Shown here piece by piece: positions 1-7,106 of a stretch of 11,627 nucleotides of DNA. Where the stretch lies: contig CAZONI010000102.1 in assembly GCA_964581175.1 (NCBI GenBank), positions 1-11,627 of the forward strand. Direction: 5' to 3'. Origin of the DNA: B46-G9 sp964581175. Its GTDB lineage: Bacteria; Desulfobacterota; DSM-4660; Desulfatiglandales; Desulfatiglandaceae. The notes under the pieces were generated by a model, which had not been told where the DNA came from, did not search any database, and worked only from the letters and a program-made list of their open reading frames with translations. Both the position numbers and the translations under genes were made by a program. How positions within the stretch are numbered: position 1 is the stretch's first letter; every line of letters starts with the position of its first letter.

Positions 1-2
1 CC

Positions 3-2195
3 GGTGCATTTGTATGCGGCGAGGAAACCGCCCTCATGCATTCCATTGAAGGCAAACGGGGCATGCCCCGTCCCAGGCCGCCGTTTCCGGCGCACCAGGG
101 GCTGTGGAAGAAACCGAGTGTCCTCAATAACGTTGAGACATTGGCGAATGTGCCGCAGATTATCCTCAACGGCGGTGATTGGTATGCCAGTGTTGGAACC
201 GAAGGGAGCAAGGGTACGAAGGTTTTTGCCCTGAGCGGGGCCGTCAATAATATCGGTCTCGTGGAAGTTCCGATGGGCACCACGCTTCGGGAAATCATCT
301 ACGAGATAGGCGGCGGCATACCCGAAAACAAGAAATTCAAAGCCGTCCAATTGGGCGGACCGTCAGGAGGGTGTATCCCCGGCCACCTTCTGGACACCCC
401 GACAGACTATGAAGCGATCGCCAAGGTGGGCGCCATTATGGGTTCCGGCGGGATGATCGTCATGGACGAGACCACCTGCATGGTGGACATGGCCAGGTTT
501 TTCCTTGATTTCTGCCAGGAAGAATCCTGCGGGAAGTGCACCCCTTGTCGCGAAGGCACGAAGAGAATGCTGGAAATCCTCAACAGGATTACCGAAGGAA
601 GAGGGGAGATGAGTGACCTGGATGAACTGGAAGAGCTGGCAGTGTTCGTGAAGGATTCGTCCTTGTGCGGGTTAGGCCAGACCGCTCCCAATCCTGTTCT
701 TGCCACGCTCCGGTATTTCCGGGAAGAATATGAGGACCACATTCTTGAAAAGCACTGCGCTGCGGGTATCTGCGCTGATCTTTACCAGGCAAAATGTATC
801 AATGCCTGCCCTGTCGGACAGCAGGTGCCCGGGTACCTGTCCCTCGTAGCTGAAGGACGATATGACGACGCGATTTCGCTCATCTATCAGAACAACCCGC
901 TCCCCGGGATCTGCGGCCGGGTGTGCACCCATCCCTGCACCGATGTATGCCTGAGAGGTCAGACCGACGAACCCATGGCTATACCGCAGATCAAGCGCTT
1001 TGCAGCGGATATGGCACGAAAAAAGGGGTTTAGCATAACCATCAACAAGGCTGCACCCAAGGGCCAGAAAGTGGCCGTCATCGGCGGCGGCCCGGGTGGA
1101 TTGGCGGCCGCTTATCATCTTGTGCTCCTGGGCTATGAACCCACCATTTTCGAAGAACTCCCCAAACTCGGCGGCATGCTGCGGTACGGCATCCCAGCGT
1201 ATCGCCTGCCGAGAGATATTCTCGACCAGGAGATTCAGTTTATTCTCGATGCCGGCGTCCATGCGAAGACCGGCCAAAGGGTGGGGAGGGATATTTCCCT
1301 GGAACATTTGGTGGAGGATTTTGATGCCGTTTTTGTCGCCGTAGGCGCGCACAAAAGCCTTTCAACCCGGATACCGGGTGAAGACCGCCCCGGCGTCAGA
1401 GGGGGTGCTGAATTCCTGAGGGAAGTGGAACTGGGCGCCGTTCCGGAAGTAGGAGCAAAGGTGGCGGTGGTCGGCGGAGGAAATGTTGCCGTTGATGTCG
1501 CCAGAACCTGCAAGAGAATGGGAGCTGAGGTGACGATCCTCTATCGCCGGGAGAGAAGGGATATGCCCGCGTATGAGGAGGAGATCGAAGACGCCCTGGA
1601 GGAGGGAATCGAACTCAAAGTCCTGGTCGCGCCGAAGTCTATCAGGGAGAGAAACGGCCGGCTGGTTTTTGAACTCGATGAATGTGAACTGAGAGAGTTC
1701 GATGCCAGCGGCAGACGAAGACCGATTCCTAAAGAGGGATGTGTCCTGGCAGAAGAGTACGATACGATCTTTGCCGCGATCGGTCAGCGGCCTGATTTGA
1801 GTTTTTCCCAATCCGTCGAGAGCCGGCGAAGCACAATCGTGACCGACCGAAGAACACTGAAAACAAACTTACCCGGAGTTTTTGCCGGCGGAGATGCGGT
1901 TACCGGCCCTGCCCGGGTGGTGGATGCCCTGGCCGCAGGCCGACGGGCCGCGGTGGAGATTGACAAGTACCTTGCAGGGATACGGGGTGAAGCACCGGAA
2001 GAGGAGCGAAAAGAAGAGATTTCCATTACCATGGAGGTTCCTGAAGAGGTTATCAAGCAGTCCATGGCGGTGATGCCCAAGTTGTCTCCTGAGGAGCGTA
2101 TCAGAGGTTTCGCGGAGGTTGAATCGGGATTTGACGAAGAAATGGCGAGGAAGGAGTGCGGCCGGTGTCTTCGGTGTGATGTGAAGCTGGGATAG
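3..2195 (+). CDS. NuoF-like NADH-binding subunit fused to GltD/NfnB-like FAD oxidoreductase (5' partial)
   Basis: The reading frame is already open at base 3, so the N-terminus is missing; 730 residues are visible. They begin inside the NuoF 51-kDa fold with GAFVCGEETAL and GKRGMPRPRPPFPA, motifs of the FMN/NADH site, followed by NNVETLANVP. An SLBB-like stretch lies near 83-127, and the N3-type [4Fe-4S] cysteines are C176, C179, C182 and C222. A GltD-type N-terminal domain follows without a break: C252, C257, C265, C269, then C304, C308, C312 and C316, which should bind two more [4Fe-4S] clusters. An FAD Rossmann motif GGGPGG is at 361-366, a second dinucleotide motif GGGNVA at 491-496, and the C-terminal FAD motif GGD at 629-631. 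The tail ends ECGRCLRCD. Known relatives pass electrons between NADH, flavins, clusters and NADP or hydrogenase/formate dehydrogenase partners. The physiological partner is unknown, because NuoE-like and catalytic subunits would lie upstream. Likely cytoplasmic. Confidence 0.9.
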   Translation, partial: GAFVCGEETALMHSIEGKRGMPRPRPPFPAHQGLWKKPSVLNNVETLANVPQIILNGGDWYASVGTEGSKGTKVFALSGAVNNIGLVEVPMGTTLREIIYEIGGGIPENKKFKAVQLGGPSGGCIPGHLLDTPTDYEAIAKVGAIMGSGGMIVMDETTCMVDMARFFLDFCQEESCGKCTPCREGTKRMLEILNRITEGRGEMSDLDELEELAVFVKDSSLCGLGQTAPNPVLATLRYFREEYEDHILEKHCAAGICADLYQAKCINACPVGQQVPGYLSLVAEGRYDDAISLIYQNNPLPGICGRVCTHPCTDVCLRGQTDEPMAIPQIKRFAADMARKKGFSITINKAAPKGQKVAVIGGGPGGLAAAYHLVLLGYEPTIFEELPKLGGMLRYGIPAYRLPRDILDQEIQFILDAGVHAKTGQRVGRDISLEHLVEDFDAVFVAVGAHKSLSTRIPGEDRPGVRGGAEFLREVELGAVPEVGAKVAVVGGGNVAVDVARTCKRMGAEVTILYRRERRDMPAYEEEIEDALEEGIELKVLVAPKSIRERNGRLVFELDECELREFDASGRRRPIPKEGCVLAEEYDTIFAAIGQRPDLSFSQSVESRRSTIVTDRRTLKTNLPGVFAGGDAVTGPARVVDALAAGRRAAVEIDKYLAGIRGEAPEEERKEEISITMEVPEEVIKQSMAVMPKLSPEERIRGFAEVESGFDEEMARKECGRCLRCDVKLG

Positions 2196-2216
2196 AGGGA
2201 TTTTTGATTCGACGGG

Positions 2217-3119
2217 GTGGACCGGATTTTGCAAACTGAGATGGACATGGGCGAAGAATCGACAGCCAGGAAAAGCGATCTCGAGATGGAAGCAAATGGA
2301 GCCTTGAGCGAACTCAAGGATTTGATCATCCTGCTTGACATGGCGGGCGACTATCTGTGCGCCGAAACATTCCTGCAGAAAATGGCCTTGGCAATAGGGG
2401 AAAATTGCCGGGTCCTGAAAGACTGGTCCAAGGAGTTGCGGGAACGATTTGTGGGGAAGCCCCTGCACGAGATTGACATTGAAGAACCCTTTGAGGAACT
2501 TGCATCCTTCTCGAAGGACCTGATGGAAGCAGGCGGAAACATGGATGATCCCTGCAGGAAAGGCACTGTCGCGAGACGACTCGATGAAAAAATGCAATTC
2601 CTGAAGAAGCGTCTGGCCGAACTGAAGGATCGTGTTGAGGGTGAGGCTGCACCGTATACTGCGAGGGATTCAGCCGGGCGGTTTCTGGGAAAATTGAAAT
2701 TCATTATCCGTGGTTTCGTGACTACATACAAGGTGGCAAGCAGGGTTATATTCATCCTTCTCATGATTTGCGTGTTTTCTTTCGTCGCCCTGTTCATTAC
2801 CATGGAAAAAGAAGACAGGGTGCTCGAAGAGATACATCATACCAAGGATATCATTCGATCGAGAGAAGCACAACTGGCCGGGATAAACAGCGAGATAGAA
2901 AAGATTCGCAGCAAAACCTTGAAGATGGAATCCACCATTGTCTCGCGTGAAGAAAAAATTTCCATTCTCGAATTGAATCTCACGTCACACAAGCTTGCTG
3001 ATTCAAAGGAAAAGATCCGGGCGGAACTGGATCAAAACAGGAAGATACTTGATGAGAAAACCCGGAAACTGAACCGGATGAAAGGAAAATCCTTCATCGC
3101 CAGATTGTTGAGAATGTGA
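2217..3119 (+). CDS. Hypothetical single-span membrane protein with long coiled coil
   Basis: I do not recognise a family for this 300-residue protein. Residues 1-150 are hydrophilic and rich in Glu, Lys and Leu, likely helical, with a basic patch around 156-172. One strong hydrophobic helix lies at about 176-195 (VIFILLMICVFSFVALFI). Residues 198-288 are highly charged with heptad-like spacing, predicting a coiled coil, and the tail is basic (KGKSFIARLLRM). There is no signal peptide, enzyme motif or conserved cysteine pattern. It starts 21 nt after the fusion oxidoreductase gene on the same strand, so it may be cotranscribed, but nothing ties it to redox chemistry. The start is uncertain: GTG at 2217 gives the longest frame, and ATG at 2241 or 2247 is also possible; none has a good Shine-Dalgarno sequence. 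A scaffold or membrane-tethering role is conceivable but only a guess. Confidence 0.75.
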   Translation: MDRILQTEMDMGEESTARKSDLEMEANGALSELKDLIILLDMAGDYLCAETFLQKMALAIGENCRVLKDWSKELRERFVGKPLHEIDIEEPFEELASFSKDLMEAGGNMDDPCRKGTVARRLDEKMQFLKKRLAELKDRVEGEAAPYTARDSAGRFLGKLKFIIRGFVTTYKVASRVIFILLMICVFSFVALFITMEKEDRVLEEIHHTKDIIRSREAQLAGINSEIEKIRSKTLKMESTIVSREEKISILELNLTSHKLADSKEKIRAELDQNRKILDEKTRKLNRMKGKSFIARLLRM

Positions 3120-3121
3120 AA

Positions 3122-3134
3122 AGGCCGGGTGCCT
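3122..3134 (-). terminator. Weak hairpin plus T-run after the PP-loop gene
   Basis: Read on the minus strand, AGGC-ACCCG-GCCT forms a 4-bp stem overlapping the last base of the PP-loop stop codon and continues into TTTTC. It lies in the 14-nt gap between two convergent genes, a sensible place for a terminator, but the stem is short and the T-run partly overlaps it. Plus-strand transcription through it meets no T-run. Confidence 0.25.
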
Positions 3135-4105
3135 CAGATCAGCAGTGTCCTGAACGCGCGCTTGTGCTTTCCGGAAGCAATCGGCAGCCGTTCTTCTTTT
3201 TCTCCGCAAATCGCCATTTCCACGGAAGCCTTCGCCTCGCTGTCACTGTAGGCAGCAGTAATCTCAAGCGCAAGTTCAATCTCCGAAGGAGTTATCAGGC
3301 CGGTAAGGACCGAGGTTGGCCCGGGCACGGACACCGGTTTCAGGATGACTGCCTTTTCTGCGGCAAGCGAGAAAAGGCGCTGGTTTTCATCTTTGTTCCT
3401 TCCGACTACCAGTTTTGCGCCCTGGCCGAGCCTGAAATGCCTGCCGAACTTGAGGAGTTCAATTTGGAAAATTTCCGGGTTCGGGAAAAGACCGAGCAAG
3501 TGTTTCAGGCGCCGAGAAAAGGCCTTTTCTGTTAACAGGCAGCCGCCTGCTGGAGATGGGTAGTCAAAGATGTTCAGTTTTGTTGCGATCTCCATTTGAG
3601 GCTTTCGCGACCGGCCTTTCAAGTCCAGGAGGAAATTCCTTTTGACCCACCCTTCTGTTTCAGGTCCACTGGGAGCGAGGTGCTTTGCCGAAAGAGGCCT
3701 GAGGAGCAGTGATCCCAACCCGCTTTCCCTGGCGATCAGGTCCATGGCCCCCTTGTTCTGGGACATGGGTCTCTGCCCGAGGACTTCGCCGCTGATGACA
3801 AAGCTGGCGCCTTCTTCTTCAAGCATTTCACCCGCTATCTGGAACATGAGGGAGTGGCAGTCAATGCAGGGGTTCATATTTGCGCCGTAGCCGTGCAGCG
3901 GGGATTGCACAATTTTCAGGTGGCGTTCCGTAATATCGATCACCTTGATGGGCACATGCAGGTGGTCTGCCGATCGCTTGGCCTTGCCGGAAGAGAAAAA
4001 GGGTGTTTCAAAGAAAAGGGCCTGGACTTCCACGTCCTGGGCCCGTACGAGTGCCACAGCGAGCATGCTGTCCAGCCCGCCGGAAAAAACGCTCAGTGCT
4101 TTCAT
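3134..4105 (-). CDS. PP-loop ATPase, tRNA thiolase (MnmA/ThiI)-like, with probable NFACT-R-type C-terminal domain
   Basis: This 323-residue cytoplasmic protein opens with the PP-loop ATP-pyrophosphatase motif SGGLDS at residues 8-13. That motif binds ATP and adenylates a substrate, usually a tRNA base before sulfur transfer. NPCIDCH (78-84) gives C80 and C83, and PAGGCLLTE gives C189. This spacing resembles the two catalytic cysteines of MnmA, so a disulfide-based thiolation is plausible. Residues from about 210 on, including FGRHFRLGQGAKLVVGRN (220-237), resemble the RNA-binding NFACT-R/DUF814 type. It is shorter than MnmA (about 360 residues) and is not a standard MnmA; such proteins are often annotated loosely as thiouridylases. 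ATG at 4105 is chosen because the PP-loop must lie near the N-terminus. It starts 4 nt after the J-protein stop codon, so the two are very probably translationally coupled. The RNA target is unknown. Confidence 0.82.
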   Translation of the reverse strand: MKALSVFSGGLDSMLAVALVRAQDVEVQALFFETPFFSSGKAKRSADHLHVPIKVIDITERHLKIVQSPLHGYGANMNPCIDCHSLMFQIAGEMLEEEGASFVISGEVLGQRPMSQNKGAMDLIARESGLGSLLLRPLSAKHLAPSGPETEGWVKRNFLLDLKGRSRKPQMEIATKLNIFDYPSPAGGCLLTEKAFSRRLKHLLGLFPNPEIFQIELLKFGRHFRLGQGAKLVVGRNKDENQRLFSLAAEKAVILKPVSVPGPTSVLTGLITPSEIELALEITAAYSDSEAKASVEMAICGEKEERLPIASGKHKRAFRTLLI

Positions 4106-4109
4106 CCTG

Positions 4110-5066
4110 TTATAAACCTGACTCGGCCAATTTATTAATCAAGTCTTTCTGCTTGCTGTTCAGATCCTTGGGGACTGTGACGCGAATTTCCACGAATTGA
4201 TCTCCCCTGCCGTTTCCCCCCATGTGCGGCAAGCCGTACTCCCGCATTCTGAACTTGGCGCTGTTTTGTGTGCCCGCTGGGACCTTGAGTTTCAAACGCT
4301 TCCCGTCGATCGTAGGAACCTCTATCTCGGTTCCCAGCACAGCAGCGGAGAACGTGAGTTCGCGGCGAATGTGAAGATCGTCCTGTTCACGTTTGAACAG
4401 CGGATGATCAAGAACGTGTATCTGTATGTACAGGTCTCCCGGCGGGCCTCCCTGTATACCCGGCCTTCCCTTGTCCGGGAGCCGCAGTTTTTTCCCGGAT
4501 CGGATCCCGGCCGGAATTTTCACAGAAACCCTTTCCTGAGTCCCCCCGAGATCATAGGCGATGAGTTTTTCGGCACCGTTTGCAACGTCTTCAAGGGTGA
4601 GGGATAATTCATATACGAGATCCTGGCCTTTTAGCCCTCTTGGCTGCCCCTGGAAACCCTGAGAGGAGGACTGAAAAGGCCCCCCGCCGGTGTGAAAATG
4701 TGCTCGTCCCTGGCCGCCGCCCATGCCCCCACCGAAAATTTGGCTGAAAATGTTATCGGATCTCCCTCCGCCGAAACCGAACTCCCGGAAAATACTGCCG
4801 AAATCGAAACCACGAAAAATGTCCTCCTGGCTGAAACGGTTCTGGAAGCCGTCGGCGCCGAACGTGTCATACTGTTTTCGCTTTTCGGTATCGCTGAGGA
4901 CCGCGTAGGCCTCACTGATTTCCTTGAATTTGGCCTCGGCACCCTTGTCCCCCTTGTTGCGATCAGGGTGGTATTTCAGGGCCAATTTGCGATAGGCCTT
5001 CTTTATCTCATCCGCAGAGGCTGATTTCGCCACACCAAGGATTTTGTAGTAATCTTTGCCGCTCAT
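4110..5066 (-). CDS. DnaJ/CbpA-type J-domain co-chaperone lacking zinc fingers
   Basis: The protein has 318 residues. An N-terminal J domain (about 1-70) carries the HPD triad at 33-35 within LKYHPDRN and ends in KRKQYDTFG. A Gly/Phe-rich linker spans about 71-145 (FRGFDFGSIF, IFGGGMGGGQ). Two beta-rich substrate-binding domains fill about 146-305, with KIPAGIRSGKKLRLPDKG in the first and KVPAGTQNSAKFRMREYG in the second. The four CxxCxGxG zinc repeats of class A DnaJ are absent, so this is a class B protein like CbpA. It should stimulate the ATPase of a cytoplasmic DnaK and deliver clients. No dnaK or grpE is visible nearby; the downstream partner is the PP-loop gene. The ATG at 5066 gives MSGKDYYKILGV, the standard J-domain beginning. 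A purine-rich AAAGGGAAG lies upstream, rather far from the start. Confidence 0.93.
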   Translation of the reverse strand: MSGKDYYKILGVAKSASADEIKKAYRKLALKYHPDRNKGDKGAEAKFKEISEAYAVLSDTEKRKQYDTFGADGFQNRFSQEDIFRGFDFGSIFREFGFGGGRSDNIFSQIFGGGMGGGQGRAHFHTGGGPFQSSSQGFQGQPRGLKGQDLVYELSLTLEDVANGAEKLIAYDLGGTQERVSVKIPAGIRSGKKLRLPDKGRPGIQGGPPGDLYIQIHVLDHPLFKREQDDLHIRRELTFSAAVLGTEIEVPTIDGKRLKLKVPAGTQNSAKFRMREYGLPHMGGNGRGDQFVEIRVTVPKDLNSKQKDLINKLAESGL

Positions 5067-5101
5067 GATATCGCTTTGCTTCCCTTTCGAGATACTATAT
5101 T

Positions 5102-5117
5102 ACCAGACCAGGTGCCA
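5102..5117 (-). promoter_or_regulatory. Possible sigma-54-like promoter for the J-protein/PP-loop unit
   Basis: On the minus strand the sequence TGGCAC-ctggt-cTGgT resembles the -24/-12 consensus TGGCAC-N5-TTGCW. The -24 half is perfect, but the -12 GC is GG and its first T is C. A start site about 12 nt further on would leave a leader of about 25 nt before the ATG at 5066. The AT-rich TAATATAGTAT just downstream could instead be a -10 box, though no matching -35 element is seen. Confidence 0.25.
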
Positions 5118-5173
5118 TATTTCCAGCCGTGAAGGGTTAGAGTCAAGGCGATGAAAAATCCCTCCCGTTTCGA

Positions 5174-5192
5174 GATCGGTTCGCATCCGATC
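5174..5192. repeat. Small inverted repeat GATCGG-N7-CCGATC
   Basis: A perfect 6-bp stem with a 7-nt loop (TTCGCAT) lies in the non-coding region. It is not followed by a T-run, so it is not an intrinsic terminator. It could be a regulator-binding dyad or chance. Confidence 0.3.
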
Positions 5193-5688
5193 CGCCTTCG
5201 GCCTTCCCCCGTTCGAACTTCACAAAGAATTCGAAGAAAAAGACTGCCAGGAGAAATTGAGAAGATCGCAATTCGGTTAAACGGTACCTGTGGGACTGCT
5301 AATCCTAGTAACTAGCTCATTTACTACCATAATCACCAGCCCGAATAAGTCAAGACAGTTCAGGTGATTTCCTCCGGCCGACCCTGGGAAGACGGAATAG
5401 CATGGAAACCCGGAATTTTTGTTGTTTCAAGCGTTCGAAGATGGTAATGTCTGCGAAATCAAACGGGGATTCAAACAACGCGCCCGGTGGTTCTCTGCCG
5501 CAATGATTTCCGAAGGGATTACAGTGGTTATGGACCGGGAGAATTCCTCCGCAGGCACTTAGGGGCGCAATGCTCCAGGATGTTGACCGGTTTCCCACGG
5601 ATTCCACGGTTTGTTCTTTGTGGCCGTTTGTTGTGTATGCAGTGAATATTCAACAGAAAACACGTGTGCAGGGAAAGGGGGAAGTATC

Positions 5689-6957
5689 ATGAAAAAGAAG
5701 AATCTGGTAGGATTGTTCGTTTTGGTCGCGGCCCTCGTCGTTTCATCTTTTGGAGTTGTACATGCAGCCGAACCCATTGTGCTGGGCTGCCCTCTCTCCA
5801 CGGCGTTTGTGTATGGATGGGATGCCGAGAGAGGCATCAAGCTCGCGGTTGAGGAGATTAATGCAGCCGGAGGAGTGAGCGTGGAGGGTGAAAAGCGCCC
5901 TTTCAGCGTAGAGGTGATTGATACCCGTGATCTGGAGCCGGGGGTCCCGGTGAGCGATGCATTGCTGGCGGTGGAAAAATTAATTCTTGAAAAAAAAGCC
6001 GATTTCCTCCTGGGAGGACCCGTGCGCTCGGAAGCCGCCCTCGCGGCCATGCCGTTGCTCTCAAAATACAAGAAGATCTCTATTGTCAGCACCGGCGTCT
6101 TGAGCCCGAAATACACCGCCATGGTTCAAAAGGACTATGACAAATACAAGTACTGTTTTCGAATCCATGGGGAAGCCGTGTGGCTGGTGGGGGAAATCCT
6201 GAGCTGCTTTCAAGATCTCAAGACACGCTATGGTCTGAACAGGATCTTCGTGATGGTCCAGGATGTGTCACACGCCCGGGGGGCTGGAAAAATTATCAGC
6301 AGTGTCGCTGCCAAGAAGGGATTCGATGTCCTGGGCATGGAGGTATTTCCCACCGGAACCACGGATTATTCCATGGGACTGTTGGAGGCCAAGAAGAAAA
6401 AGGCTCAAATTTTGAATATCTGGATGGACATGCCGGAGAGTTCCATTCTTCTGAAACAATGGTATGATATGAAAATACCTGCCCTGCCGTTCGGGTCCAC
6501 ACTGGCTGCAGCCGAGCAGCCCGGTTTCTGGAAGGCAACCGAAGGAAAAGGCGAGTATACGCTTTGCAATGTCGTTAATGCCGGGAATGCCCCGTCGGAA
6601 GCAACCCCATGGACCATGAAATTCTATAATGCGTACGAGAAACGCTGGGGTATTGCGCCGGAGGGATTGGGGAGTTCAAGCAGCTATATGGCAGTGTATG
6701 TGTTGAAAGATGCAATAGAAAGGGCAAACAGCCTGAATTCCGACAAGGTCGTTGCTGCCCTCGAAAAGACTGATATGATGGGGGTCTACGGCAGGCTGCG
6801 TTTTGATCCCAAGAGTCACGAGGTCATCCCCGCTTTGGATCCGAAAAAGGGTGCCGTCGGTTCTATTCTGCAGTGGCAGGCCGGCAAACGGGTGGTGGTT
6901 TTTCCGAAGAGCATCGCCACCGGCGAGATTGAACTCCCTCCCTGGATGAAAAAATAG
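5689..6957 (+). CDS. LIV/HAAT-family ABC transporter periplasmic substrate-binding protein
   Basis: The mature protein is a type I periplasmic binding protein (Peripla_BP_6, LivK-like) that captures a small organic ligand and delivers it to the LivHM-type permease. The chosen ATG at 5689 gives 422 residues starting MKKKN, then a hydrophobic core (LVGLFVLVAALVVSSFGVV) and a cleavage site near VHA-AEP at 24-29: a clear Sec signal peptide. It is preceded by the purine-rich GGGAAAGGGGGAAG. An upstream TTG at 5611 would add 26 residues and bury the signal peptide, so it is rejected. Family features follow: IVLGCPLS, AERGIKLAVEEINAAGGV, the receptor-type RIHGEAVWLVGEIL, and a C-terminal FDPKSHEVIPAL segment. 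The ligand-binding loops do not let me name the substrate. The usual role is amino acids, but in anaerobes this family also binds aromatic and other carboxylates. A 149-nt gap with a hairpin separates it from the permease genes. Confidence 0.92.
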   Translation: MKKKNLVGLFVLVAALVVSSFGVVHAAEPIVLGCPLSTAFVYGWDAERGIKLAVEEINAAGGVSVEGEKRPFSVEVIDTRDLEPGVPVSDALLAVEKLILEKKADFLLGGPVRSEAALAAMPLLSKYKKISIVSTGVLSPKYTAMVQKDYDKYKYCFRIHGEAVWLVGEILSCFQDLKTRYGLNRIFVMVQDVSHARGAGKIISSVAAKKGFDVLGMEVFPTGTTDYSMGLLEAKKKKAQILNIWMDMPESSILLKQWYDMKIPALPFGSTLAAAEQPGFWKATEGKGEYTLCNVVNAGNAPSEATPWTMKFYNAYEKRWGIAPEGLGSSSSYMAVYVLKDAIERANSLNSDKVVAALEKTDMMGVYGRLRFDPKSHEVIPALDPKKGAVGSILQWQAGKRVVVFPKSIATGEIELPPWMKK

Positions 6958-6964
6958 ACATACC

Positions 6965-6994
6965 GGTTGCGGGTCTTTGGTGCGATCCGCAACC
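6965..6994 (+). promoter_or_regulatory. Intra-operon hairpin between binding-protein and permease genes
   Basis: GGTTGCGG at 6965-6972 pairs perfectly with CCGCAACC at 6987-6994. Three more pairs (one G-U) extend the stem to 11 bp with an 8-nt loop. It starts 8 nt after the binding-protein stop codon and is followed by pyrimidine-rich sequence without a real T-run. It probably protects the 3' end of the upstream message or partly attenuates read-through, so that more binding protein than permease is made. An inefficient terminator is the alternative. Confidence 0.6.
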
Positions 6995-7106
6995 AGCTTC
7001 ACTTCATTTCCTCTCATAGTGATTTTCGCTCCGGATGACGAAAAGGCGCTCCTGTCATGAGGATGAGACTTGGATATTTTCCGGGCATAAAGAGTGGAAG
7101 CGGACC

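Larger units (their letters stand above)
5067..5688. other. Intergenic region of about 620 bp with no convincing gene
   Basis: This stretch separates the minus-strand co-chaperone unit from the plus-strand transport operon, so it should hold promoters for both directions. I find no tRNA, riboswitch or repeat array. The left half contains a small perfect inverted repeat at 5174-5192. The right half (about 5400-5560) has open stretches of 50-85 codons on both strands. The longest, minus-strand 5350-5607, has no recognisable domain or good ribosome-binding site and is not called as a gene. No clear -35/-10 pair is visible before the binding-protein gene. Confidence 0.6.

Noticed and set aside
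672..1352. Open frame of 226 codons on the minus strand
   Set aside because: It is antisense to the cysteine-rich and FAD domains of the fusion oxidoreductase, with no domain of its own.
5210..5218. GTTCGAAC resembling a tRNA T-loop
   Set aside because: The flanking bases cannot form the T stem, and no acceptor or anticodon arm is found nearby; it is simply a palindrome.
5554..5571. Sigma-54-like GGCAC upstream of the binding-protein gene
   Set aside because: The GC expected at -12 is off by one base from the required spacing, and the position is over 110 nt from the start codon.
5350..5607. Possible 85-residue protein on the minus strand in the intergenic region
   Set aside because: It has no recognised family or clear ribosome-binding site, and other frames in the same stretch are also open, so there is no positive reason to call it.
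5611..5688. N-terminal extension of the binding protein from a TTG start
   Set aside because: It would place 26 residues ahead of a well-formed Sec signal peptide, while ATG 5689 has a strong purine-rich ribosome-binding site.
7035..7106. N-terminal extension of the LivH-type permease
   Set aside because: The extra 24 residues are hydrophilic and unlike the family, whose proteins begin almost exactly at the ATG at 7107.
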